Source: Vallitalea sp. (lineage in GTDB: Bacteria > Bacillota > Clostridia > Lachnospirales > Vallitaleaceae). From it: a stretch of DNA of 64,000 bases. Shown in pieces: positions 36,457 to 45,383 of the stretch. Position numbers and translations under genes: made by a program. Under the pieces are notes generated by a model. That model made no database searches, was not told the DNA's origin, and saw only the letters and a program-made list of their open reading frames with translations. Numbering within the stretch: the stretch's first letter is position 1; every line of letters begins with the position of its first letter. The stretch is taken from contig JAOARM010000003.1 in NCBI GenBank assembly GCA_025210515.1, forward strand, positions 1-64,000. The letters are read 5' to 3'.

Positions 36457-38082
36457 ATGGAGAATAAGATTCAAAAGAAAAAACGTGGTAGTAATTTAGC
36501 TGTACAAGGAGCAATACTTGCAACAGCAGGTATAATAGTTAAGTTAATAGGGGTTGCTTATAGAATACCATTAATTAATACAATTGGAGAAGAAGGAATT
36601 GGGTGTTATAGCAAGGCTTTTGTAATATATGCATTTGCTCTTATGATTTCTTCCTATGGATTACCTACAGCTGTATCTAAATTAGTCTCTGCAAGAATAG
36701 CAGAAAAAAAGTATAAAGAAGCTCATAAAGTATTTCTTACGGCATTAAGTATTGCATTTATTATTGGAATTATATCTGCTGGAATTATGTTTTTCTTTTC
36801 AAAAGGATTGGCGAATCTAATATATAGTGAGAATTCAGAATATGCCATTAAAGCATTATCACCAACTTTGTTTATATTTTCCATAATGGCTGTTTTTAGA
36901 GGGTATTTTCAAGGCATGAATACTATGATCCCAACAGCCTTATCACAAATAGTAGAGCAGGTGTTTAACGCAATATTTAGTATTGTTATGGCATCTATAT
37001 TAGTTGTGCAGGGATATGAATATGGTGCAGCAGGAGGAACTCTCGGAACTGGAATTGGTGCACTGGCTGGATTAATTACATTAATAGGAATATATTTAAT
37101 GTCTCGTAAATTAATTAAAAATAGAGTGAAAAAGGATATACATTATAATAAAGATATTACATCACTGTCTTTGGGAAAAGTTATTATATTAACATCTGTA
37201 CCAATTATTATGGGAAGTGCAGTATTTCACTTTACCAACTTTGTTGATATGTTTATGTTTAGTGATGCTATGCGTTTTCATGGATATACTCAAGATGTTT
37301 CTGATGCTATGTATGGGATGCTAGATGGTAAATATAAGACTATTGTAACTCTACCAATTTCAATAGCTTCAGCTTTAGCTGCCGCCTCAATACCAAGTAT
37401 AACTACATCAATAGTACAAAATGATCGAAAACAGATTAAGAGGAAAATTAATATTGCAATTAGATTTACTATGCTAATAGCTATACCATCTGGAGTTGGA
37501 ATATTTGTTTTGTCAAGACCTATTATTTTAATGCTTTTTGGAAGTAGTAATATACAGTTACTATCAAATATGCTAAAAGTTGGTTCGTTATCAGTAATAT
37601 TTTTTGCACTATCAACTATATCTATAGGAATCTTACAAGGTATGGATAAGCTTAGAATCCCAGTAATTAGTGCAGCAAAATCGTTGTTTATTAAAGTTTT
37701 ATTTAATATATTATTATTATATATATTTGATACTAATCTATATGGAGCAGTAATTACAAATATAATATTTGCATTTGCATCATCATCTTTTAATTTAAGA
37801 GCTATTAAAAAATATGCACATATCAAATTTGATATAAAGAAGACGTATATAATTCCTTTATTATCTGCTACCATTATGGGCGGTATATGCTATCTAACAT
37901 ATTATATATTTAACTTAATTACAAAAAGTAATATTATAGCTACTTTTGTTTCAATTATAGCTGCAGTTATTGTATATATTATTGTATTGATACAACTTAA
38001 AGGTATTGATAAAGATGAATTATTATCAATGCCAAAAGGAAATAAAATAGTAAGTCTTTTAACTAAGTTGAAATTATTGTAA
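36457..38082 (+). CDS. spoVB: SpoVB-like flippase (MVF/oligosaccharide exporter family)
   Basis: A 541-residue membrane protein with about 14 predicted segments. AILATAGIIVKLIGVAYRIP, GLPTAVSKLVSARI and FRGYFQGMNTMIPTALSQ are typical of the SpoVB/YtgP/MurJ-related flippases. These export lipid-linked oligosaccharides such as lipid II or spore cortex precursors. SpoVB is the best match by length and context in a spore former, but separating it from YtgP-like paralogues needs a tree. Start is ATG after TTGAGGTG. Confidence 0.8.
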   Translation: MENKIQKKKRGSNLAVQGAILATAGIIVKLIGVAYRIPLINTIGEEGIGCYSKAFVIYAFALMISSYGLPTAVSKLVSARIAEKKYKEAHKVFLTALSIAFIIGIISAGIMFFFSKGLANLIYSENSEYAIKALSPTLFIFSIMAVFRGYFQGMNTMIPTALSQIVEQVFNAIFSIVMASILVVQGYEYGAAGGTLGTGIGALAGLITLIGIYLMSRKLIKNRVKKDIHYNKDITSLSLGKVIILTSVPIIMGSAVFHFTNFVDMFMFSDAMRFHGYTQDVSDAMYGMLDGKYKTIVTLPISIASALAAASIPSITTSIVQNDRKQIKRKINIAIRFTMLIAIPSGVGIFVLSRPIILMLFGSSNIQLLSNMLKVGSLSVIFFALSTISIGILQGMDKLRIPVISAAKSLFIKVLFNILLLYIFDTNLYGAVITNIIFAFASSSFNLRAIKKYAHIKFDIKKTYIIPLLSATIMGGICYLTYYIFNLITKSNIIATFVSIIAAVIVYIIVLIQLKGIDKDELLSMPKGNKIVSLLTKLKLL

Positions 38083-38161
38083 AAAAATATTTTACATTTA
38101 TGTATAAAATAACCTTCTAATGTAAATACTTTTACCAAAAATACTCTAAGGAGTGATTTTG

Positions 38162-39121
38162 GTGAGAAGAAGAAGAAGGAAAACTGCATTATACTTATCA
38201 ACTTTATGTATTGTTTGTGTTTGCTGTATTGGAATCTATAAGATATATGATGATTTTGTAAAAAATGATACGGTAATTAAAAATAATAAAGAAGTTGATA
38301 ATAATTATGAAGACAATGAAAAAGTAATAAATGAAGATAGTGAGGATAACGTATTTAACAATGCTGAGTTATCTAATATTGAACCAATTGCAAGTAGTAA
38401 TAATAGCGAAGATATTGTATCAGTAGATACTATAGATGAACCAAAAATATTGTCTTCAACAAGAATTGAATATCAAAACTACTATACACTAGATGATAAA
38501 CTTGAAGTACAGAATGATGTGGAACCGCCATATTATATGTTGAATTTGACTAGAGAACAAGTTGAAGAATTTTATCCTGATCAACAACTAATGGCATTTT
38601 CCAGTGATAAAGTAATACTTAGAAAGATAATCGAAGATTATTCTCCTAACTATAAGATAATTAAATCTTATAAAGGTAGTGTTTGTTTATTTCATGATTA
38701 TACGAAAAAAGACAATGCTAATTTAGATGAATATTTAATCGAAACTACAAAAATACCTGTAGATGAATTGGTTCAAGAAGAACAAGAAAAATTGTATGAT
38801 GGAATAGTTGTACATGGTGATCAAGTACAAGATATACTTGATCGAATTGGAGAAGTATATTATCTTAATAAAAGCGGAAATTATATACTTAGAGAGTATA
38901 GAGGTATGCTAGGAATATTTTATGATTATAGGCAAGTACAAGATTATAAAGAAGAATTAGAAAAGGATATGCTAGATGAATTTCTAACTAAGTATTTAAG
39001 ACGAGTTATTGAAACTCCTGTTATTGGACTTGAAGAGGAGTTAAAAGATAAGTTAAAAGAAGGTATTGTTGTTAATGGAGAAGAAGATCTAATAAGACTA
39101 TTAGAAAATTATACGAGTTAA
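38162..39121 (+). CDS. Membrane-anchored protein with two BofC C-terminal-like repeats
   Basis: A 319-residue protein. It has a basic start (MRRRRRKTALYL), one membrane segment at about residues 9-26 and an acidic Asn/Asp/Glu linker to about 95. Two repeats resemble the C-terminal domain of the sporulation checkpoint protein BofC. Repeat 1 (about 164-231) has YKIIKSYKGSVCLFHDY, IPVDELVQEEQEKLYDGIVV. Repeat 2 (about 241-317) has YILREYRGMLGIFYDYR, TPVIGLEEELKDKLKEGIVV. GTG 38162 is used because AGGAG lies 8 bp before it. It would face the outside or the forespore intermembrane space. A strong terminator follows. Confidence 0.7.
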   Translation: MRRRRRKTALYLSTLCIVCVCCIGIYKIYDDFVKNDTVIKNNKEVDNNYEDNEKVINEDSEDNVFNNAELSNIEPIASSNNSEDIVSVDTIDEPKILSSTRIEYQNYYTLDDKLEVQNDVEPPYYMLNLTREQVEEFYPDQQLMAFSSDKVILRKIIEDYSPNYKIIKSYKGSVCLFHDYTKKDNANLDEYLIETTKIPVDELVQEEQEKLYDGIVVHGDQVQDILDRIGEVYYLNKSGNYILREYRGMLGIFYDYRQVQDYKEELEKDMLDEFLTKYLRRVIETPVIGLEEELKDKLKEGIVVNGEEDLIRLLENYTS

Positions 39122-39128
39122 TAATGAC

Positions 39129-39162
39129 AAAAGACCAGTTGAGATATATTGGTCTTTTTTTA
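39129..39162 (+). terminator. Rho-independent terminator after the BofC-domain gene
   Basis: AAAAGACCA pairs with TGGTCTTTT and runs into seven T residues. Confidence 0.85.
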
Positions 39163-39265
39163 GTACAAAGATAGATGATTGTGATATAATGTTACGGATA
39201 GTGTTATTATTTAATGAAATAAGAAAGTTAATAACATAATTTATCATTTGAAAGGAATGGATGGG

Positions 39266-39730
39266 ATGGCTGATTATATTACTGAACTAAGAAAATTGGT
39301 AGGTAATAAACCATTGACATTGAGTACATCGGGAGCAATAATATTAGATAAAGATAATAAAGTTCTATTACATCATAGATCTGATAACGATTTATGGGGG
39401 GTGCCTGGAGGGATTATTGAATTAGGAGAAAGTGTTGAGGATGCAGCAAAAAGAGAAGTATATGAAGAAACAGGACTTATTGCACATAATCTGAATTTAT
39501 TCAATATATATTCTGGAGAGAATCAACACTACATATATCCCAATGGTGATGAAGTTTATTATGTTAGCGTAGTATATTATACTAAAGATTATACAGGAGA
39601 GATACAAGTTGATGGAATTGAGTCAAAAGATGTTAAGTTTTTTGATGTGAATAACTTACCACAATTAAGTCCGCCGATAATATGTATACTCGAAGAGTTA
39701 AAAAATAAGATAAATAATAACTTATTATAA
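39266..39730 (+). CDS. NUDIX hydrolase
   Basis: A 154-residue NUDIX protein. The box spans about residues 49-71, from GGIIELGESV to REVYEETGL, with all consensus Gly and Glu residues present. SGAIILDKDNKVLLHHRSDN and LWGVPGG precede it. Family members hydrolyse nucleoside diphosphate-linked compounds; the substrate is not evident. ATG 39266 is chosen since AAAGGA lies about 9 bp upstream; the ATG at 39257 sits too close to it. It stands alone between two spaced units. Confidence 0.88.
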   Translation: MADYITELRKLVGNKPLTLSTSGAIILDKDNKVLLHHRSDNDLWGVPGGIIELGESVEDAAKREVYEETGLIAHNLNLFNIYSGENQHYIYPNGDEVYYVSVVYYTKDYTGEIQVDGIESKDVKFFDVNNLPQLSPPIICILEELKNKINNNLL

Positions 39731-39788
39731 TACAGATTCTAAATTATTATATATATTAACAAATATATAAATAAATCAACAAAAAACA

Positions 39789-39817
39789 TTGGTGTAATAT
39801 GTATAATATGTTATAAT
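39789..39817 (+). promoter_or_regulatory. Possible sigma-A promoter of the coiled-coil protein gene
   Basis: TTGGTG at 39789-39794 and TATAAT at 39812-39817 are 17 bp apart. Transcription from here would leave a leader of about 130 nt. A short inverted repeat AACTTA/TAAGTT lies inside it. I see no known riboswitch. Confidence 0.45.
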
Positions 39818-39952
39818 GAATTATTGAAAGAGTTTATAAAAAATATAACTTACGTAAAAGGCTGCCATAAGTTGATAAGTTTATTAAACGGTTATAAAAA
39901 AATTATTATTAATGTATGCAATTTAGTAATATAAACAGATAGGGGAGATATA

Positions 39953-41065
39953 ATGCAAATTCAAAATAATTATCATTCTATTAATAACATCCAAAATAAT
40001 TTATTTAAGAATGCACATATTGTTAATACAAATTCTAATCAAAATGATAATAACCATAGTAGTGCTACTTTGGAATTATCTCAACATTCAATGGATAAAT
40101 ATTTTGAGAAAGGTATATTTGGTAACAATCGTTCAAAGGATTTTATATTAAATGTATCTGCTGATAATACATATAGTTCTGATTTAGTTAAGGAATATGG
40201 ACAGAAATATGCTGAAGTATATGAAAAAATTATGGCAAATGTAGATGACAATAAAAAAGGCGAGTATATAGAAAAACTAGATGCTGCTTTTGAAGAAGCT
40301 ATATCAAAAGAAAGTCAAGATATGTTAAGCAAGATTAATAAATTATCAGATAGCAATAATAAAGAATTGGCATTTGATAAAGATGCTTTTAATAAACTTT
40401 TTAAAGATGTAGCTCATGCTGTAAAAGACTATTATGTAGATAATGCAAGGGAACCTATTAGTAATTATATTGATACTAAAGTAGGTTTTAGTAATAGATC
40501 AGACTTTAAAACTTATAATGCATTTAGTACTGTTATGGATATTGTAGATATTACAGATGATTTAATGAACAAAATGAATACCCAAAAATATATGCTAACA
40601 AAGTATTCACCAGATGAAATCATTAATTCAAAAGATATATATAAGAGTATTATGTCTCGCTCAGAAGTTGCTAGTAATGCCATGGAAAAACTAGGCAAAC
40701 TATATGATAGCATTTCAGAGGATGAGTTAGGTGACACAATAAAAAATGGATTGATGAAAGCACTTAAACAAAAAGAACATAAGTTGAATGATATGAATGG
40801 TAAGATGCAACGTTATACAGAATATCTTGAGGAATACAAAAAAATACAAGAAAAAATCCAGAAAGCCACTGCTAAAAGAGATAAACTAAGTGTAAAATTA
40901 GATAAAGCCAATGAAGCCAAAAATCAAGATTTAATTAAAATGTATCTTAAGAGTGTTGCTACACAAGATAATGAAATTGCTAATCTAAAAGCAAAATCAG
41001 CTGAAATTGAAGCAAAAATGGCAGGGTTATTAAAAGATATAAATGATATGGATGTTTCAGAATAA
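39953..41065 (+). CDS. Coiled-coil protein of unknown function
   Basis: A 370-residue protein I cannot assign to a family. It has no signal peptide or membrane segment. The N-terminal 45 residues are rich in Asn and Gln and end in SATLELSQHSMDKYFEKGIF. A mostly helical centre (45-260) follows. The last 100 residues form a strong coiled coil (EEYKKIQEKIQKATAKRDKL and onward to residue 365). Several Clostridia surface or flagellum-associated proteins share the LELS segment, but that link is weak. It has a good ribosome binding site (TAGGGGAG) and its own terminator. Confidence 0.65.
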   Translation: MQIQNNYHSINNIQNNLFKNAHIVNTNSNQNDNNHSSATLELSQHSMDKYFEKGIFGNNRSKDFILNVSADNTYSSDLVKEYGQKYAEVYEKIMANVDDNKKGEYIEKLDAAFEEAISKESQDMLSKINKLSDSNNKELAFDKDAFNKLFKDVAHAVKDYYVDNAREPISNYIDTKVGFSNRSDFKTYNAFSTVMDIVDITDDLMNKMNTQKYMLTKYSPDEIINSKDIYKSIMSRSEVASNAMEKLGKLYDSISEDELGDTIKNGLMKALKQKEHKLNDMNGKMQRYTEYLEEYKKIQEKIQKATAKRDKLSVKLDKANEAKNQDLIKMYLKSVATQDNEIANLKAKSAEIEAKMAGLLKDINDMDVSE

Positions 41066-41072
41066 GTCAATT

Positions 41073-41114
41073 AGCAAAACCCTTTTTGGAAAACTAAACA
41101 AAAAGGGTTTTGCT
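41073..41114. terminator. Bidirectional terminator between convergent genes
   Basis: A perfect 16-bp inverted repeat (AGCAAAACCCTTTTTG with its complement) with a 10-base loop lies 7 bp after the coiled-coil gene and 25 bp from the end of the convergent phosphoesterase gene. Confidence 0.75.
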
Positions 41115-41139
41115 GAATAAAGTTTTTATAAAAAATATA

Positions 41140-42084
41140 TTATTTTTTTGTGGTTTTGATAGGTTGCCAACTTTTTATAGCCTTAGACCAAATATTATTA
41201 TCTATTGGCCACTTAGTATTATTGTTTTTCTTAGCTATTTTCCATACATGTTGAAAGAAAAATGAAATTTGGTCTCTTGCAAGAGTTAGTTGTGGAATAA
41301 TAATATTACACCAATCTTCTGCATTCTTATATAAAGCTGACTTTTTGATTTCACTAACAAGAGTATTTATATTATATTCAACTCTATGTTCATAAACAGA
41401 TACTTCATCTAATTCTATATCTAAGATTGTATAGGGTGCTGTAGTAGTTAAATCTAGAGGTAATCCACATGATCCAGCATTTATCAAAGTTTTTCCATTA
41501 ATATTAACATACCACTGTAAATGAGTATGTCCAAATATTATGATTTCTGAGTCAATAGCGTCTAATTCTTTAAGGAATTTTTCATCGTTTAGAAGTAAAT
41601 CTTTAATATATTCTAAAAACTCATTATGGGTGAGATGCTTTTCATCTATTAATTGCGCATACTTGGAACTACTTAATATATCTAAACTCGTTTCTTTGAA
41701 TAAATCTGTAATACTATGTAGTAGTAATGCTTTTTTGCCATTATTACAGTTTATTTCTTTTCTAGTAGGTAATTGCATTAGATAATCTAAATTATCTTTT
41801 CTTAATTCGTTATAACTCCAATATATTGCATTAAATTGATTATGAACCCAGTCATCTTGACTAGTATTATGCAAATCTATTAAATATCCTTCTTTATTTC
41901 CTGATATAACATGATTATTATGTATGTTTTTTATTGTATCTACAACTTCATTAGGATATGGAAAATCTCCAAAATAATCTCCTACAAAAATATAACCGTC
42001 TATATTCTGCGTTGTTGTATGGTTTAAAACAGATTGTAATGCATTAATATTGCCATGCACATCTGATACTATAGCATATCTCAT
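41140..42084 (-). CDS. Calcineurin-type metallophosphoesterase
   Basis: A 314-residue phosphoesterase of the YfcE/MJ0936-like type. Metal-binding motifs are IVSDVHGNINALQSVL (start), FVGDYFGDFPYPNEVV, ISGNKEGY and IFGHTHLQWYV. The C-terminal 90 residues, with QISFFFQHVWKIAKKNN, extend past the core fold. ATG at 42084 on the minus strand has AAGGAG just upstream. A 35-residue upstream extension in the same frame is not supported. Substrate unknown. Confidence 0.87.
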   Translation of the reverse strand: MRYAIVSDVHGNINALQSVLNHTTTQNIDGYIFVGDYFGDFPYPNEVVDTIKNIHNNHVISGNKEGYLIDLHNTSQDDWVHNQFNAIYWSYNELRKDNLDYLMQLPTRKEINCNNGKKALLLHSITDLFKETSLDILSSSKYAQLIDEKHLTHNEFLEYIKDLLLNDEKFLKELDAIDSEIIIFGHTHLQWYVNINGKTLINAGSCGLPLDLTTTAPYTILDIELDEVSVYEHRVEYNINTLVSEIKKSALYKNAEDWCNIIIPQLTLARDQISFFFQHVWKIAKKNNNTKWPIDNNIWSKAIKSWQPIKTTKK

Positions 42085-42434
42085 ATATTTCTCCTTATAT
42101 TTATTGTGTGATGTTTGTGACTTTATTATTTTACACATAAATAAGATAATTTGCAAATCTAATGCTATCGCTATATCAGAATAACACAATGATATATAAT
42201 TAGATAAAACTCATTTCATCTTTAAACTATTTTTGTCAACTATAATTACCAACCTACAGTTGAAATTATTCCATTATCTTCAAGAAAAAAGAAGTATTTT
42301 TTTAACGCAGAAATACTATTATTAATTGTATTAGCTTTTAGCACTTTATTAATTTTGTTGAGAAATAGATGATTGTATAATATACTGTACTTATAAATAT
42401 TTTTATGGTGACTTTATTAGGGGGAGAGGTTAAG
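42085..42434. other. Divergent intergenic region
   Basis: This gap of 350 bp separates the minus-strand phosphoesterase from the plus-strand DUF91 gene. TATAAT at 42376-42381 could serve as a -10 for the latter, with a weak TTGTTG 15 bp upstream. No gene or repeat is seen. Confidence 0.45.
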
Positions 42435-43448
42435 ATGAATTTGTTAGAAAAAGATATTGAAGATATAATATATAATTCACCATGGTTACTAGATGAACGT
42501 TATGTTATTCCTAAGATTAAAGGAAGTAGAAATGAATCTGGTAGGCAAATTAATATTGGTAGAAATGGGTTGAATAGATACATTGATTTATTGTTTAAGG
42601 ACACCAGGGATAATAGACCTGTTATTGTAGAACTCAAGAAGGAGAGTCTAACAAGAGAAAACATTGCTCAAATACTTGAATATAGAGCATTGGTTGTTTC
42701 GATGGAAGAAGAAAATAAAATTGAATGGCAAAGCGAATTTGAACAGAATTATTATTGTCCTAAATTAATACTTATTGGAACAACAGCTTCAGAAGAAGTA
42801 AAAATATGCGCTAATTTGGCAGGAGTTGAAATAAGAACTTTAGGTGGAATAGAAGATTTACAAGTCAATTTTAGTGATATTAATGATATAAATGATAAAT
42901 TGAATAATTGGAATGGATTTTTAAATACTGGAAATAGGACTATTGAAGATAGAGATGAATGGATAAAGCAAATATATGATTGGATAAAAAATGCAGTAGA
43001 TGAATATGGAAATGGAGAGGTAACTACAATTAAGAAGTTATATACAACTTCTTCAAGGAATGCATGGATTACAGATAGAGTATTTCCATTTATAAATATG
43101 ACACTTTACTATAAAGACAGGTATTTATGTGGAGTATATGAATACTATGATGAAGAATTAAGTTTTTCTGACGAGTATATTTATTTTGATTTTCTAGTCC
43201 AAAGCATTTACTATAATGAGTATGAGAATGAAGAAGTACTAGAAGAAATGGAGAATAAGGCAAATGTATTATTGGTTAATAAGGGATACGAGATTTTAAA
43301 TTTTGATGATGGAATGGCAGCGGTAAAAATATCACGAAGTATTCTGAATGACTATAATGAATTTAAGGATGTTTTTATTCCATTAATTGAAGATTCTGTT
43401 TGTATAAATGATGAGGTAATTAAAATATTTGGAGATATTCAAGAATAG
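42435..43448 (+). CDS. DUF91 / NucS-like PD-(D/E)XK nuclease domain protein
   Basis: A 337-residue protein. The N-terminal 140 residues match the DUF91/NucS-type nuclease: LEKDIEDIIYNSPWLL, then the catalytic core NRYIDLLFKDTRDNRPVIVE followed by LKKES (D, E and K of PD-(D/E)XK) and IAQILEYRALV. The C-terminal 190 residues have no recognised domain. ATG 42435 follows GGGGGAGAGG. Archaeal and actinobacterial NucS act in mismatch repair. This organism has MutS and MutL, so a different role is likely, perhaps in defence. It stands alone. Confidence 0.72.
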   Translation: MNLLEKDIEDIIYNSPWLLDERYVIPKIKGSRNESGRQINIGRNGLNRYIDLLFKDTRDNRPVIVELKKESLTRENIAQILEYRALVVSMEEENKIEWQSEFEQNYYCPKLILIGTTASEEVKICANLAGVEIRTLGGIEDLQVNFSDINDINDKLNNWNGFLNTGNRTIEDRDEWIKQIYDWIKNAVDEYGNGEVTTIKKLYTTSSRNAWITDRVFPFINMTLYYKDRYLCGVYEYYDEELSFSDEYIYFDFLVQSIYYNEYENEEVLEEMENKANVLLVNKGYEILNFDDGMAAVKISRSILNDYNEFKDVFIPLIEDSVCINDEVIKIFGDIQE

Positions 43449-43546
43449 AGTTTGATATAGAGGAGTGTAATAGTTAATAAATAAGTAGAATCAGTTTTGT
43501 AAATTTTCCAGTTGCATTATTTTAAAGATTTTAATTTCAGTACAAA

Positions 43547-43597
43547 AAAATCAATCCTCAAAGCCTTTGATATAACACGGTTTTAAAGATTGATTTT
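43547..43597. terminator. Bidirectional terminator between DUF91 gene and ychF
   Basis: AAAATCAATC pairs with GATTGATTTT, with further inner pairing (AAAGCC with GGTTTT), in the gap between convergent genes. A-rich and T-rich flanks suit both directions. Confidence 0.72.
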
Positions 43598-43616
43598 AAA
43601 TTAAAATTTAACTTAT

Positions 43617-44714
43617 TTAAACGTTAAATCTAAACAACACAACATCCCCATCTTGAACTACATACTCTTTTCCTTCAACGCCAACTAATCCTTTTTCTTT
43701 AGCTTGAGTATAGCTACCTGATTCAATTAAATCTTCGTATTTAACTACTTCAGCTCTAATAAATCCTTTTTCAAAATCAGTATGGATTTTACCAGCGGCT
43801 TGAGGTGCTTTTGTTCCTTTAGTTATAGTCCATGCTCTTGTTTCCTTTGGACCAGCAGTAAGATAACTAATAAGACCAAGTAAACTATAACTTGCACTTA
43901 TTAATTTTTCAAGACCAGCATCTTTGATGCCTAAATCTTCAAGGAACATAGCTCTTTCTTCTTCGTCTAGCTCTGAAATCTCTTCTTCAATCTTAGCACA
44001 TATTACAAATGCTTCTGAACCTTCTTTTTTTGCAAAATCTCTTACAGATTGTACATAATCGTTACTAGCTCCGTCATCTGCAAGATCATCTTCTGTAACA
44101 TTAGTAGCATATATTACAGGCTTATATGTAAGAAGATCAAGAGATTCTACGAATTTAATTTCTTCTTCTGAACTAAATTCTACATTTCTTGCTGATTTCT
44201 CTTCTTCCAGATTAGCTTTTAAGTTTTTTAGTATTTCTATTTCTTTAGCTAGAGATTTATCCCCTTTGAGAGCTTTTGTTGATTTTGCTATTCTTCTTTC
44301 TAATATTTCAATATCAGAGAAAATCAACTCAAGATTAATAGTCTCAATATCTCTAAGTGGGTCAACAGATCCATCTACATGGACTACATTAGTATCGTCA
44401 AAGCATCTTACTACATGAACAATAGCATCTACTTCTCTAATATTTGACAAGAATTTATTGCCAAGACCTTCGCCTTTGCTTGCTCCTTTAACTAACCCTG
44501 CTATATCAACAAATTCAATAGCAGCAGGTAAGATTTTTTCTGAATCATATAATTTTGCTAATTCATCAAGTCTGTTATCAGGAACTGTTACTATACCCAC
44601 ATTTGGATCAATGGTACAAAAAGGGTAATTAGCAGATTCTGCTCCAGCCTTAGTTAATGAATTAAATAATGTACTTTTGCCTACATTTGGTAAGCCTACT
44701 ATTCCTAATTTCAT
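43617..44714 (-). CDS. ychF: Redox-regulated ATPase YchF
   Basis: A 365-residue Obg-family P-loop protein that prefers ATP. GIVGLPNVGKSTLFNSLTKA holds the Walker A motif, ANYPFCTIDPNVGIVTVPD is the switch region, and FVDIAGLVKGASKGEGLGN follows. A central coiled coil separates it from the C-terminal TGS domain (TAGPKETRAWTITKG). The usual G4 motif is replaced by YATNV. Members associate with ribosomes and affect oxidative stress responses. It has its own minus-strand promoter. Confidence 0.95.
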   Translation of the reverse strand: MKLGIVGLPNVGKSTLFNSLTKAGAESANYPFCTIDPNVGIVTVPDNRLDELAKLYDSEKILPAAIEFVDIAGLVKGASKGEGLGNKFLSNIREVDAIVHVVRCFDDTNVVHVDGSVDPLRDIETINLELIFSDIEILERRIAKSTKALKGDKSLAKEIEILKNLKANLEEEKSARNVEFSSEEEIKFVESLDLLTYKPVIYATNVTEDDLADDGASNDYVQSVRDFAKKEGSEAFVICAKIEEEISELDEEERAMFLEDLGIKDAGLEKLISASYSLLGLISYLTAGPKETRAWTITKGTKAPQAAGKIHTDFEKGFIRAEVVKYEDLIESGSYTQAKEKGLVGVEGKEYVVQDGDVVLFRFNV

Positions 44715-44796
44715 TAATCCTCTTCCTTCCTTAATATATATATAGTTTTGTTTTAATTATAAAATTAAAATATCTTTAAAGCTAAACACTTCTGTT

Positions 44797-44826
44797 ATTA
44801 TAATTTTTATTGGACACTATTGTCAA
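44797..44826 (-). promoter_or_regulatory. Sigma-A promoter of ychF
   Basis: On the minus strand TTGACA (44826-44821) and TATAAT (44802-44797) are 18 bp apart, about 85 bp before the ychF start. Both hexamers are perfect. Confidence 0.75.
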
Positions 44827-44903
44827 TACAAAATAATTATTAATCTATAACCAAAAAATACTAAACTGTATTTTTATCTAACATCAATATATAATAACAA
44901 TAT

Positions 44904-44931
44904 AAAAACCTAGGTAATCATACCTAGGTTT
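44904..44931 (-). terminator. Rho-independent terminator of the 57-residue gene
   Basis: Read on the minus strand, AAACCTAGGTA pairs with TACCTAGGTTT around TGAT and is followed by T residues. It lies directly after the stop codon at 44938. Confidence 0.82.
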
Positions 44932-44937
44932 AGTTAG

Positions 44938-45111
44938 CTATTTTCTTTTAAGTGCCATTCCTAATAAACATCCTTGTAAGAAACAAAATATTGCAACAAC
45001 TAAAGTTGTTTTTTTGATATCGAATTCTATTAAACTTTTTTCTTCAGATTGTTGTTTTACGTTTTTTTCTCCTACACGATGGTGTGGTCTTCTATGAGTA
45101 CCATTATTCAT
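44938..45111 (-). CDS. Small single-pass membrane protein, 57 residues
   Basis: A short frame on the minus strand encodes a 57-residue protein beginning MNNGTHRRPHHRVGEKN. A hydrophobic segment lies at about residues 35-52 (TLVVAIFCFLQGCLLGMAL), and the end is basic (KRK). A near-perfect ribosome binding site (AAGGAGG) stands 8 bp before the ATG, and a strong terminator follows the stop, so it is very probably expressed. I do not recognise it. Confidence 0.65.
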   Translation of the reverse strand: MNNGTHRRPHHRVGEKNVKQQSEEKSLIEFDIKKTTLVVAIFCFLQGCLLGMALKRK

Positions 45112-45322
45112 GAATAAATCCTCCTTATGTCAATACTAACATATTTGTTATATATTTTTATATTAGTATAACACATTAGGATTATAATAATCAATTAGTA
45201 AGTTGGATAAAAATGGTTAGAAATTAAATAACCTTATAAAAATGGCAAGATATGCACATTGTATACCATCCTGTCTATCCTTGTCACAATAAAAAATGTT
45301 ATGATAAATGTAGACGAAATGT

Positions 45323-45351
45323 TTGCAATTTGCAAGATTATGCTATATTAT
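45323..45351 (+). promoter_or_regulatory. Sigma-A promoter of lgt
   Basis: TTGCAA at 45323-45328 and TATTAT at 45346-45351 are separated by 17 bp, 33 bp before the lgt start codon. The rest of 45112-45383 holds no recognisable feature. Confidence 0.6.
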
Positions 45352-45383
45352 ATTGATAATATGATTATTTGGAGGAATGAATA

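Noticed and set aside
37290-37874. 194-residue frame on the minus strand inside spoVB
   Set aside because: It lies wholly opposite a conserved gene and lacks a ribosome binding site.
39818-39952. Cyclic-di-GMP riboswitch in the leader of the coiled-coil gene
   Set aside because: The conserved core bases of class I or II aptamers are not present.
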